In this document: positions 10,515 through 22,200 of the stretch, piece by piece
How the letters are laid out: every line of letters begins with the position of its first letter
How positions within the stretch are numbered: position 1 is the first letter of the stretch
Assembly: GCF_004027225.2 (NCBI RefSeq)
Contig: NC_046358.1
Location: 6,913,284-6,977,283, forward strand
DNA from: Strigops habroptila
Taxonomy: Eukaryota; Chordata; Aves; Psittaciformes; Psittacidae
Length of the DNA: 64,000 bases
Direction of reading: 5' to 3'
Made by a program: the position numbers and the translations under genes
Notes under the pieces: model-generated
The model's input: only the letters and a program-made list of their open reading frames with translations
The model's database searches: none
Told to the model about the DNA's origin: nothing

Positions 10515-13500
10515 AATACGTCCCATTTGTTAACTATGTGACTGCTGTTACGGAGTTGTTCTAACCCAGCCAAGCTGTTGCTACATGCTGGCAAAAGCCA
10601 CAGAGTGTATTTTCCCATGCACATGTGCAGGAGTTCCCAGTCTAGTGCCTTTTTTCATACTCACCTCTGGTAGCTCACACACTACCCTGTGCCCTTGGCA
10701 GCTGAGAAGGTGGCTCCATCCCTGCCCTGAGGAGCTCACTGTCTAAAGAAGTACAACTAAACAAACAGAAGAGTGGGAGCACACCACTTAAAAGGAGAGA
10801 TGTGGCCACGCTATCACAGCAACCATTGCACCCCAGTGTAACACTGCCAAGTGATTGAAAACACTGGAGGGAAAGTATTAATGCAGGCAAGACCTACTAT
10901 TGCAACACCAGCTTTGAAAGTGGAGCCGTTTCCTAATGGAGGAGCTAAAGTCCAACCATCGATGAATGCCACCAATTCAGTTACATGATGTCCTTCGTTG
11001 TGCTCTCAGCAAGGGAGACCCGTCTGCACTAGACAGGTTCATGCTGCAAAGAGCCACTGACTAGCATTTCCTGAGCATGTGTCTCACTGTTGGTTTGCAT
11101 CCACGCTAAGAAGCTCCCCAGATGTTGCAATTATATTAATGCTAAACTTGAGAAGACATCCTTAAGTCAGGCACAAACTAAAATGCTTTTTCCCATGGTT
11201 GACAGAAGGCCATAAGCACCGCAACCCCTCAGGCTCCAGAGTCTTGGCTGGAGAAAGCATGTCCACTCTTCGGAGACAGCCCACAAGCTTCCTGGGAACA
11301 GCAAGAAGGTTTTTTCTCTGCAGTTTTCTCTAGCAGTTTGCTTTAATCAACCTTTTCTCTGTTTTTACTGGCACAACCTTAAATTTCTATAGCTACAAAA
11401 GATGGGGATGGTATCATAAACTAAGCCGCTGCTAAAACACGTGCCAAATAGTCTTGCTGCAGCGAGTGGCTCCTAACTCAAGCGATTGGCTTGCATTAGA
11501 TGGGCTTTTTCCAGTGGTAGTTCAGAGCCAGGCAACAGCTGAACTGCTCCAGAAGAGGCAGAAAGCGCTGGGACAGGCGATACTCCATAATGTGCGAGGT
11601 GTGGCTGTGCCTCCGAGGGGACTGGCAAGGACACGCTGCACCACAGCCGGGCAGGCAGCACAGCGGGAGAGCATCTCGCAGAGGTTTCTCAATGCGTTTT
11701 TGGGCACAGGCTGACATTCTGTGAACTATGACATTTCCATTTCATCGGAAGAAATGAATATAAATGAGGGATTATTCACCAAATTGTTCACTGTAAGCAA
11801 GGGGGAAGAGATGAGGAGAAGCTGGCAGCTCTTGTTTCCTACATGCTGTTTACTTAGGCATGACTCGTTAAGAAGATACATTGGTGCCCCACACCAAGGA
11901 CTGAATCCCTATTTCTTTTATGCCTTTCCTAAAATCTCTTCGTTCTGTGACTATGTTATTTTTTCCTTGCAGTTCCTGACAGCTGTTGGTTGACATATAC
12001 TTAACTTGTGGATGAGCTTAAGTGATTTTTAATCTATATTTAAACTAAGCGATTAAGCAAACAAACAGCGCAGCTCCCACGGGTTCATTTCCCAGGTCTT
12101 GCCTTGCTCCTGACAGCTCACAAGAAGATGCAGGTTTCATTTCACAACGCAGCGAGGAGCCAAACATTTTGGTTTTGCAAGTTTTTGGTACAGTTGGGGT
12201 TTTTTTTGCAGTGAAAGTCCATTGCATTCCTAGAGCCACTGAACTGACATCCGCAGGGACAGGCTCTGCACATGTAGGCAGCGGGTACAGCAGGAGGGCC
12301 CCACTGCACAACATGCTCCTCTGCCAAAATCAGCTCTCTGCCTGAGTGGGAAATGCAGAATCTTGGCCTCTCTCCCAGGGATTATAATTAGTACCAATTA
12401 TGATGGTATTCTTCCTGATGTGAATTCCCATCCACTGGGAATTAAGTGCAGAAGATCAAACTCCTTTCAGGCAGACCAAATATAGATTTCAGGTACTGTT
12501 AGTGTTCAGCTGTTATTCAGCTGGGCTGCACTATCGTAAGTAGCTTCTCAAATTAAGCAGAAAAAGCTGCTCCATTATAGTACTCAATGAATTACAGTGG
12601 AAATCAATTTATATATTTGGCAGTGTGTGTTTGTCACCACCAAATAAACTTTATACACCTGTACATTAAAAAAGCACAGTTATTTAGAGGAAGACTTTCT
12701 TTTTCTGCACGTTTCTATTAAATTCTGCCCATTTCTATTAATTATAGCCACTGTCTCACTGCCGCTGTGGCAGGGTCCACCGATGGATCAAGTTAAAACC
12801 AGTAACTAAGCCAATTCGGATGAAGAGGAAACTAGGGCTTGTCCCTTGTGGTGGGGCCAAAGCTATGGATCAGCTCAAACTATTCCATATAATTTCCCCT
12901 CTGAAGTGCAGTTACAATATTAGGAAATTGTGCTGCTGGGATTTTTAGCTGCTCGTGATCCTGACTTTCACTGGCTCCTGAGCAATACTGTACCTCTGAC
13001 AACATCACATTCTGCCTCCCTGGCTGATCTCATTTGTAACTTCACATTATGTGTGGCCACAGCCCAGTCTGCCTGAAAGTCACGGCGTGGGAGCCACTAT
13101 CATAGTCTTTTGCAAGGCCTACTGAAGTACTCACATTGCCTCAGAAGCAGCATTGCATGTTGTGGGAGTTGCCAGACCTCTGTTTTAAATCAGAGCAGGG
13201 CTCCCTTCCTACTAAGGAAGAGAGAAAGATTTATCAGCTACTCTTAACACGGCAGTGAGCAAACGCGGCCTTCGGCTTTACCTGCGTTTGTACAAGTGGG
13301 CTGCCTGTGTCAATACACTCCCTTTGCAAACGGTGCCCTTGGATCACATTTCTGAATCCTTTCAGAGTGCTATGTGTGAGAGGAAACAATGAGAAATGGG
13401 GGCATGATGAGAACAGGCGACAATGTCATCATGCCGGTGCCAGTACTGGGGCAGGAGAGTGGGGATCTAGACCGAGAGAGGGGCTAAACTGCAGTGCAGG

Positions 13501-15455
13501 TGCCAGAGCAAACCAGATCCCGTGATGTCAAGAGATATGCTGAAGAAATCAAGACACAGCCACCGCCTGGCCAGTCGCCTTCATCATCACCAGCAAGGAG
13601 ACAAGCAGTGCTGAGTCACCCAGGGTTTTGTCATGCACCTGAGTGTGCATCCACCCTGGGAAAAATCAAGCATAATTACCACTGAAAAGAAGTGACAGAC
13701 AAAAGGGTGAAGCCCAGAGCTGAGTGGTTTCCCTTGCGGTGTGCCTCATCTAGTCACTGCAACCTGCAGGAAATGATGTCAAGTGCTTCTTCGTATCATT
13801 TTCTACCAATCTTGGAGGCAGAAATAGCCACAATGCACAAGTCAGTGGAAAATCAGCCTTTGGCTATTTACAGAAAAATTACGACAGCTGTAACCAATGG
13901 AAGAAAGATCCCAGTATTTGCTTTGCCACAGAGAGCTCCTGATTGATAGGAGCTCCGTAGTTTCTGAGTCCACAGCAATAAAAATACTTTATTGCTGATT
14001 CTATAGCACCAAATAGGTATTTCTGGTGTGCACTGGGGATGTGTGATTTTGAAATGCCATTTAGAAAAATAAAATAGGAGAGAAACGACGTGAGAATACA
14101 GCTCCCACTATCCTGGCCTCTGAACTACTTTATCACTCCTTGGAAATAAAAGCAGTGCCATGAGGGATGCACAGGGATGTTCTGGTTCATCTGTTCGTTG
14201 CCACTCTATAGTTAAATGCAGAGGCAAAGAGCTACAAAATTATACAAAAAGACAATATTATACTGCATTTTAAGATAACAGAATAATAAGTTTAAATGAA
14301 ATGACAATGCCACTAGCATAAACAATAGATTTGTGAATGTTCCAAGGAAAGATAAGCACCTATATTTTACTCAGCCCCTTTCTCAAAGACAAATTAATCT
14401 CCTATCTGACTTGTGCAGGAATAAGTTCTACCTCTCAGATGTTCTATAAATAATTTAGAAGTATGTTGCCATCTGCTGGAGAAAGTACACCTTTTAATAA
14501 ATCAACTGGTAAATGTGGGAAAATGGGCAAGGTTCAAGGCACTCAAAGCCCTTTCTTTAAATCTGAAACAGAAACAGTGAATTTAAGACTAAGGATAGGC
14601 TGGGAGACAATGCTCTGAGCTTAATTTAACTACGTCAGTCAGTTAAGACACTTCACACAAAAAGAGGAGTTACCACTTAACTGGAATGAGTGAGGGAATT
14701 AGCGAGAGGAAGGTGATAAGGTCCATTTTCCCCATGTGAAACAGAGAAAGGCAGGCAGTTAACACCAAACAGTGAGGGGCTGGGTTGAAGAGGGATCGCT
14801 AGGAAAACCATAAAATGCTGTAAGACCACTGTCTCCACCAAGTTATCAGGTTCAGCTCTCAAGCTTATCATTCATAGATCTCCCCTGAGGATCAGAACCA
14901 AGGGATTAGCCACGGGGTGCTGGTGGTGGGAAGAAGGTTTGGTCACTGCAATAGCATGTTTTTGTCCTTTCTCTCTGGTGCTTGTATGCTTATTGTAGGA
15001 CTGGCAGGGTGTAGTTTCCATGAGGGCACTATGTTTGCTTCCAAAGGGCAGCAAGCTCTGGAGCGCATGTGTAGCATCAACAGACCTTGACAGCTCCCAT
15101 GTGGGAAACCTTCTGTAGGTGTCAGAGGAGCTGTGGTATGCAGGTCTGTGATTGCTGCTCTGGCATAATACGGTTCCACCCAGCGTTTGCTGGTCTGCAG
15201 GAACTCTGCTTCTGACAATGAGTATGGAGAGCTTGGGAGGTGGGCTAATGGCTAATGAATTGAGCTCCAGCAAACTCATTTCAAGCTTTGATCTCTTCCA
15301 GTGTAAATTATAATTGTTATATGGCTTCCCGTGAAGGTTCCATGGGAACTGTGATACCCATGGGTACACAGCCATGGCTGTAAATTTGGACACAGAATTC
15401 AAATGCTCACTCAAAGACACTGTCTGTGTCACTGGGGAAGTGTCACTCTTGGGAA

Positions 15456-15491
15456 GCAGGTTACAGGGTTGTCTGAGAGACTGTAACCTGC
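15456..15491. repeat. small perfect hairpin, 11-bp arms and 14-base loop
   Basis: GCAGGTTACAG at 15456-15466 and its exact reverse complement CTGTAACCTGC at 15481-15491 flank a 14-base loop. It lies in intergenic DNA and no function is assigned. Confidence 0.7.
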
Positions 15492-17720
15492 CTGATGGCC
15501 AACATCTTTGTTGGTATCTTATGTAGGCTGTTGTGTTTGGGGAAATACACCTATTTGCCTATGGCTCTTATGAATGCAGTGTAATTTTTATGTTGATCAC
15601 CATGAAGGAATGTTCCATATACAGCGAGTGATGATCAGTACCATGTCTGTAGTGGAAATCTGTGAGGAAGTCCAGGGTATAATTCAAATTATAACTGTGT
15701 CACTAGGTTATCTCGGGGGCAGTTCACGTCATTTAAATCTGAGCTGCCTTTGTTCTGCCCTTAAGTCTTCCCACAGCCACGTCTTCCTGCCCTCTCTTCT
15801 GCACCAACACTCGTGTTTAGATGGTGGATCACAAAGTCATCTGCTGCGGGGCAATGGACTGGCTCACTCTGCAGTCATACATGCTGTAACACTGGCACAA
15901 AGTGTGGGCCAGACGGGACAGCCAGGAATGACAGAGGCAGTGTTGTGGGAGCCCAGATTTAGACAGGCTTAATCTGCTGGGAATCTGGACCTTGGACACA
16001 GTATATGTTTGTCAATACCATTATCTAGAATCTGTTCCTCAAGGCAGCTGAAGAGATTAGTATGCCATACAGCATCCAGATGTTTAGAGCTGCCTCCATA
16101 GCTTGGAGAAAATGATAACTGTTTAACCCAAAATTACTGCAAGTGTGACCACAGCCATACAAAAATAGACGACTAGAATTCAGGTTTCTAATCCAAACAT
16201 ATCACCAAAATCACTCACTTCATTCTCTCGCACAAGTCCTTCTTACAGACTTACACCACTAGACTTACACACCAAATGTAATCATCTGATTCTCCATGCA
16301 TTCCTGGTGAATCAAAGAGCTCATAAATCTTTTGCCTGCAACCCTAACTCTGCCCTTCTTTTCAGAATACCAAATCTGTGAATGCAGCACTGGGATGTAA
16401 TTATTGCACATGTTTGTAAATGAAATAATCACAGCAGATGATAGTGCAGATGGATGGAGCAGGTTTGTGGGCCTGGATTAGCTTTAGCTGATGTTTCATT
16501 TCCAAATAAGGTGAGAATCTGGCTTCCCATTTAACCACACTAAAATCAGACACAAGTTTCTCATGAGGTATCAGCCCTAACTGGCAATAACACCTGCCAG
16601 AATGAGAGAAAATTTCTCCCATCTCTGGACCCGACCAAGATTAAAAGATACGTCCTGATCTAGGCTTTGAATAGAAACACCCCACAGAGCTGGACACAGA
16701 TATTTGTGCACAAATTTCAATGTAGCCTAATTTCCATATACATTTCAAGAGAGTTTATTTCCTCCTTACCAAATAACCTTCAGTCTTCTGCTGCTAAAAC
16801 TGTGACTAAAAAGAGACATGTACAAGCATCATTGTGAAGGCAACAGGGTGAGGCCTCTGAAATGAGGGGTCAAAGTATGCTCACCCCGTTACAAAAACAT
16901 GAGCTGAAGCTGCAACTAATGCAGAGATGCTCCAGGAAACTAACTGCCTCCCATTTTTAAGAGGAGAAAAGCAAGAACTTCTTGGTCTGGTAAATCCCGG
17001 ACTGGTACATCTGAGTGAAGGCTATGACTGGTGATGATTTTTGCAAAGGAAATTAATGCTCTAAAATGTCCTGTACACTAAAGGATAGTGTTTGAACAAG
17101 AACAAAAGGTTTCAGACTAGCCACAGTGTTATGTTAGACTGGCAATCAGAGCTTGAAATCATGAGAGAAACCAGCATTTGGAACAGGTACAAGCTGGAGC
17201 AGTCGGGGTCAAAAATACCCACGCTTTCAGATGGAGCTTGATAGGAACAGAGAAAGGACTATATGATGTGGTATCTACAAGAGCGGGAGACTGGATCTGA
17301 TAGTCCCAAGAAGTCCCTTCCTACCTCATTACCCTAAACCTAATGTAATTTGTGTGCATCTTTTGAGAAGCTGAAAGAGAACAGTTGCTGTTTATAATGA
17401 TCAAGATGATGGGAGAGCAAGAGAGTGTGGTTTTGCTGTTTTGGCTCAGAGCTGCCACATGAAGAGGGTAAACAGCAGAGGCTGGGGCTGGGGCTCGGCT
17501 CCTGCCGGTGCTCCCAGGCAGGCTGAGTCAGGAAGAGCCGTGTTGTGTTTTTAGCAAAGCAGGCAGAGGTGACTCTGCAGAGCTTGCCATGGGAGCCTCC
17601 AGAAACCCAGCTAGCGTGGGACCTGTGCATCCGGCTCAGTGCTGGGGGGGAAGGCCTGAGGCTGAGCGATGCACACCAGAGCCCTAGTTCATGGGAGGTC
17701 CAGTAAAAGGGTAGAGAAAA

Positions 17721-17822
17721 AGGAGGTGTAACTCTGAGCAAACTGCTACTGATGGTGCCTCACTGCCATCTGAGGTGCAGTGAGGCACCATCAGTAGCAG
17801 TTTGCTCAGAGTTACACCTCCT
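17721..17822. repeat. perfect 45-bp inverted repeat with 12-base loop
   Basis: The left arm 17721-17765 and right arm 17778-17822 are exact reverse complements over all 45 bases. They are separated by CCATCTGAGGTG. The decamer CTGAGGTGCA occurs at 17770-17779 and again at 17830-17839. It is not a CR1 and resembles no family I recognise. Confidence 0.97.
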
Positions 17823-17965
17823 CAGCAAACTGAGGTGCAAGCTAAGTTTGGGAGACTTCCTCTGTCTTGTAATGGATCCCTCTATGTTGCAAACTGTCCT
17901 GTACCCTGTGGGACAATATTGCTCTGTTTCCTACAGAATGTGTTGTCAAGTTTACATATAACACA

Positions 17966-18011
17966 CAGTAATAGTATAATATATATAATATATATAGTCT
18001 AATATAGTATA
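17966..18011. repeat. TA-rich microsatellite
   Basis: TATAATATATATAATATATA-type sequence with few G or C bases, about 150 bases to the right of the perfect inverted repeat. Confidence 0.8.
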
Positions 18012-18421
18012 AACATGTACATCTGTATTAATTTTATCTATGATGAAACCCAAAAGTGTTGCATAAGAGATTAGTCTTTTTGTTAATGCCATTATTATAA
18101 ATTCTGCTAGTTTAAGCCATAGGGTAAAGCTGTAAAGAACAATTGTTGGCATATCAGAACAACAGAAAACCCCAGATTTTAAGTATTAGTGATATGTAAC
18201 CTGGGCCCAACAGAGTCTATAAATCTGGGATAAACCTACAGAGCAAATCTAGCACAGTTCAAGAACAGCCTTATGCTCGATCCCCATATGCTGTGCCGCA
18301 GGTGTTATTTTAGTGATAAAGCAAAGATTGTACCACTCAGTGCTACACCCAAGTCAGAGCACTGGAGTTTGTACAGGGGTGTTTAAAAATAGCCAACTCC
18401 TGGCTGCAGTCAGTAGTATCA

Positions 18422-18670
18422 CTGGAATCACTGTAGGCTGGAAAAGATCTTTAAGATCATCAAGCCCAACTGTTCCCCAGCACTGCCAAGGCCACTTTAT
18501 CACCAGGGGACTCATCTACACGGTGTGCGAACACCCCCAGGGACGGTGACTCCAGCACTGCCCTGGGCAGCCTGTTCCAATGCCCGAGCACCCTCTGGGG
18601 AAGGAATTGTTTCTAATATCCAACCTAAACCTCCCCTGGCGCAGCTTGAGGCTGTTTTCTCCTGTCCTAA
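18422..18670 (-). repeat. CR1 LINE 3' fragment, reverse orientation
   Basis: Read on the minus strand it shows the CR1 3' UTR and the GGGCTTGATGATCTTAAAGA end block, terminating near 18422. It is an older, more diverged subfamily than the 38-kb and 61-kb copies. It lies about 270 bases upstream of the VPS18 promoter block. Confidence 0.88.
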
Positions 18671-18939
18671 AAATACTTTGAAAATACTAGTAGAAAACAC
18701 GGTGCATGCAGCGCTATCACAACTAATCGACCCCACTAAAGCGAGCTAATACACTCATCGAGTGATTTATCACGGGCACGGCTGCACACAACAGGACGGC
18801 AGCAAGCAGAAGCTGCGGGCACCAAAGAGATGCGCAGGAGCTGCAAGCCCTGCTGTGTCTGCACGCACCCCAAGGCCGGGCAGCAAGGTTATATGCTGAA
18901 TAACCATCTTTAGGGTATTATTAGGGACATAAAGGGACA

Positions 18940-19109
18940 ACCACAAGCCGACCCGCCGCCATTTTGAGGAGGTCGAACGCCTTCCCTCAGGGAGGGAGAG
19001 GGGCGGTGCCGCGGCGCAGGCGCAGTGCGCGGCCGGGCGGGCACGTGACGCGTGTCAGCTGAGCGCGGGCGGAAGCGGCGGGCGCGGGTCCGTGGTGCCG
19101 GTGTCCGCC
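18940..19109 (+). promoter_or_regulatory. VPS18: VPS18 core promoter and 5' UTR
   Basis: This is a GC-rich block directly upstream of the start codon. It holds a perfect YY1-type site GCCGCCATTTTG at 18955-18966, an NRF1-like GCGCAGGCGC near 19014-19023, and an E-box CACGTGAC at 19042-19049. There is no TATA box. The arrangement fits a TATA-less housekeeping promoter. The transcription start is not determined. Confidence 0.65.
19042..19049. promoter_or_regulatory. E-box CACGTGAC, candidate CLEAR/TFEB site
   Basis: The octamer matches eight of ten positions of the palindromic CLEAR motif GTCACGTGAC and lies 61 bases before the VPS18 ATG. TFEB/TFE3 control of lysosomal and HOPS genes is established. 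Use of this particular site is inference; USF or MYC/MAX could bind it equally well. Confidence 0.45.
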
Positions 19110-19200
19110 ATGGCGTCTATCCTGGACGAGTACGAGGACTCGCTGTACCGCTCCGCCGCCGCGCAGCACAGCCGCGCCAGCGTGGGCATCCCGCACTCCG
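19110..19200 (+). CDS. VPS18: VPS18 coding exon 1 (residues 1-30)
   Basis: It encodes MASILDEYEDSLYRS through SVGIPHS and ends in phase 1 before donor GTAGGT at 19201. The open frame extends a few codons further upstream, but the first ATG is at 19110, and its product matches the family N-terminus. Confidence 0.96.
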
Positions 19201-22200
19201 GTAGGTGCGGTGCGGGGTGCTGCCGGGTGAAGGCGTGTCGCGGGGCAGTCCGCTGCGGGTCGGGTTTGCGTCGCTTGCTGTGGGGAATGGTTGGATGCGG
19301 GGCACGCTGGAGCCAAGGGTACCCTGGGGTGCGTGGGGAGGAGGGTGGCAGCAGGTCGAGGGAGGTGATCCTGCCCCTCTACTCGCTCCTGATAAGGCCA
19401 CATCTGGAGCAGCGTGGTCAGTGCTGGGCTCCTCAGTACAAGGAGGACAGGGAGCTGCTGGAGAGGGTCCAGCGGAGGCCACAGGGACGATCAGGGGTCT
19501 GGAGCATCTCTCTTATGAGGAGAGGCTGCAGGAGCTGGGCCTGTTTAGTCTGGAGAAGACTGAGAGGGGATCTCATTAATGCATATAAGTATCTCAAAGG
19601 CAGGTGCCAGGAGGATGGTGCCAAACTCTTTTCAGTGCTGCCCAGCACAGGACGAGGAGCAGTGACCATAAACTAAATCACAAGAACTTTCACCTCAACA
19701 TGAGGAAGAAGTTCTTTACGTTCAGGGTGGCAGAGCCCTGGAACAGGCTGCTCAAGGAGGTTGTGGGGTCTCCCTCTCTGTAGACATTCAAAACCCACCT
19801 GTGTAATCTGCTGTAGGTGGCCCTGCCTTGGCAGGGGGTTGGACTAGATGATCTCCAGAGGTCCCTTCCAACCCCAGTGATTCTGTGATGCAGGTCATCC
19901 TAGCATAACCGATGTGCTGGTTATCTGTGGGAGGGCTTTGTAAGGCCATAGGCCCCGTGGTGTGAAGTGATGTGTGTGGGGAACTCGTATGTAAAGTGCC
20001 TCCGTAGTCACAAGTTACAACCACACCTCAACGCTATTCAATTCAGGACTGTGGTAGCTGAGATCAACTCATCAGCTTGTTTCTTCCTCTCTGAGGAACC
20101 CAACTGTTGCAGTATTCTGACTGGGTGCACAGCTGTACCTGTGTGGGCTTAGTTTCCAAACCCGGGGGCAGTTTACCAAAGACTTAGTTTTTAGAGTGGT
20201 TAAGTTAGTGGTGAGGTTACTGCTGAAGAAGATTACCAAGAAAGCAATCTGTATCACTGTTAAGCTTTTCTAACAGGTCTGTAAAGCTTTGGTACACTGT
20301 ACTGTTCAGGGAGGTGTACAATCAATGCAAAGTAATGGTGTGATGACCAGTCAGTTGCTTCTTTCGTGTGAGAGAAACCAAACAGATGGCAAGTATATTC
20401 CATGATAAATTCAAGGTTTATTAAGTTCAATAACCATTCCCTATTTGATGCCACCTCACAATGTTTTTTTGAGTGTGGCAGGGAAATACAAGTTCTGAGA
20501 GGATTTGTTCTACCTGGTATTGCCATGGTAGTACCAGCTGCTATGCAGAGTTGGCATTTTTGGAATTGGACGAACACATTCTTTCAAGTTTTTTCCTTAT
20601 ATATATGCATATGCTAGTGTTGCTAGCTGTGAACCTTTGGGCAAACTAGGTTGTGAGTTTATATAGGTGTTAAGAATTGATGAATTCTGTCATACTATGT
20701 ATATTATTGAGTGTAAACACACAGACAGAATTACTCATTACATGAGTCTAGGTACTGAAGTAGGTATGTCCCCCCTGTTTATTTTAACATGCATAGCTAT
20801 TTTGTCATGTAATGTTAGATAAAGAATAAGTATCCTGAGTAAGTGTTGTGCAAAACAGAGTTGGGACAAGCTCTGTTACCGAAAATAAATTTTCAAAGAC
20901 TCAGCTTTTCTTCTTGACTGCTGCAACCGTGTCTCCAGTCATGACTGTTACAGTTGAGAAATCTGCCTGTTTGCTGACAATTGACGTTGGCAAAAGAAGT
21001 TTGGGAAACTGCTGAATCACAAAGGCACATCCTAATCAGGATTTTAATTATCTTTAAATCAGACCACTCTGGTAATTTTGAATGAAACTTGGGCTGGTAA
21101 AAGTTGTGGGCAATCTGAAGTTGACCTTGGAAAAAGATGCAAGTAAATAGTTAACTTCCGGAAAGCAATCCTTAAGGTTAGGTTGGAAGTTTTGGGAGAT
21201 GTTAAAACTTACTCCTCTATTTCAGTTAGTTGTTCCCTGTGCTTGTTAAACTGCAGGTGCTGTTTCTCAAAGTTGTCAATAACCAAGCAGTGACTCTATT
21301 GCCAACCTGAAGTACTGCTGCATTGTAAACTTCAAGTACTGCAGTTCCAGCACAGAAAGACCTATTTAGACCCACTAGGCTTGACTGAAGTTTGTGAGCT
21401 TAGATCTTTGAAGGATTTAAAAGCTCTAGGGAAAAATGGAGATTTGCCCAGAAATGGGGGTGGGAAATGCTGCAGTAGAATCTCAGCCTGAACAGAAGGA
21501 GGACATTTGGGTCAGGATGAAGGAAGGCACTGTTTGAAAGGAATGCATGTTATAAAATAGACATCTCCTTTGTATAGAGGACTGTAAGTTGAAGAAGTTC
21601 ATCTTTCTCCTCTTACAGACACTAGTTAAGTCCTCATGTTAGTGGTGATGATTCTACATTAACAACAATTAGCAAAAATTGTAATGGATACAGTCCTAAA
21701 GAGTCAAGAATTCTGGAATCCAATCCATTGGCTTGAACTATGGCTGAATTTAAAAAAAACCCCAAAATCCAACAAACGAAACCCACCCACCCCCTAGCTC
21801 TAAACCCCTACTTGTGTATAGGTACTATCTGTTCTCTTTCCTTCCTGTGTCTCAGTCAGCCTTGTTTTGCTTGGTGGCAATCTGAAAAACAAATCAAGAT
21901 TGCCCGAATGACTGTGACTTGGTGACCCGTTGGTATGTGAGTTTTTCCTATCAGAGTAATCCCTCCTTTTTCTATATGTAAACATGTGTTTATATTTGTT
22001 GCTTAGCTGTGACATGATGTGAATCTGCAGCTTGGGAGCCTGGTCTCCATGTTTTGAACCACGTTTCATACCAGCATTCATAACAGCAAATTTGAACTGT
22101 GGCATTGCAGCTCCCTAATCTGAAACTAAGAACATCTGCTTTGCTTAACTGGAAATGAAGGAATGCACATTTGCATAAGTGGGTAATGTTTAAGATGTGG

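Larger units (their letters stand above)
10515..18421. other. intergenic region between the RHOV and VPS18 promoters
   Basis: No coding exon is recognised. It contains the two inverted repeats (15456-15491 and 17721-17822) and the TA tract described separately. Homeobox-type TAATTA-like sequences near 12380-12410 are seen, without evidence of use. Confidence 0.6.

Noticed and set aside
14872-15432. 186-codon minus-strand open frame
   Set aside because: No domain, no flanking splice logic, no repeat origin and no similarity I recognise. Frames of this size arise by chance in 64 kb.
19092-19676. 194-codon frame suggesting VPS18 exon 1 is longer
   Set aside because: A canonical donor follows HSG, and homology to VPS18 resumes only at 24585. 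The extension reads through intron and CR1.
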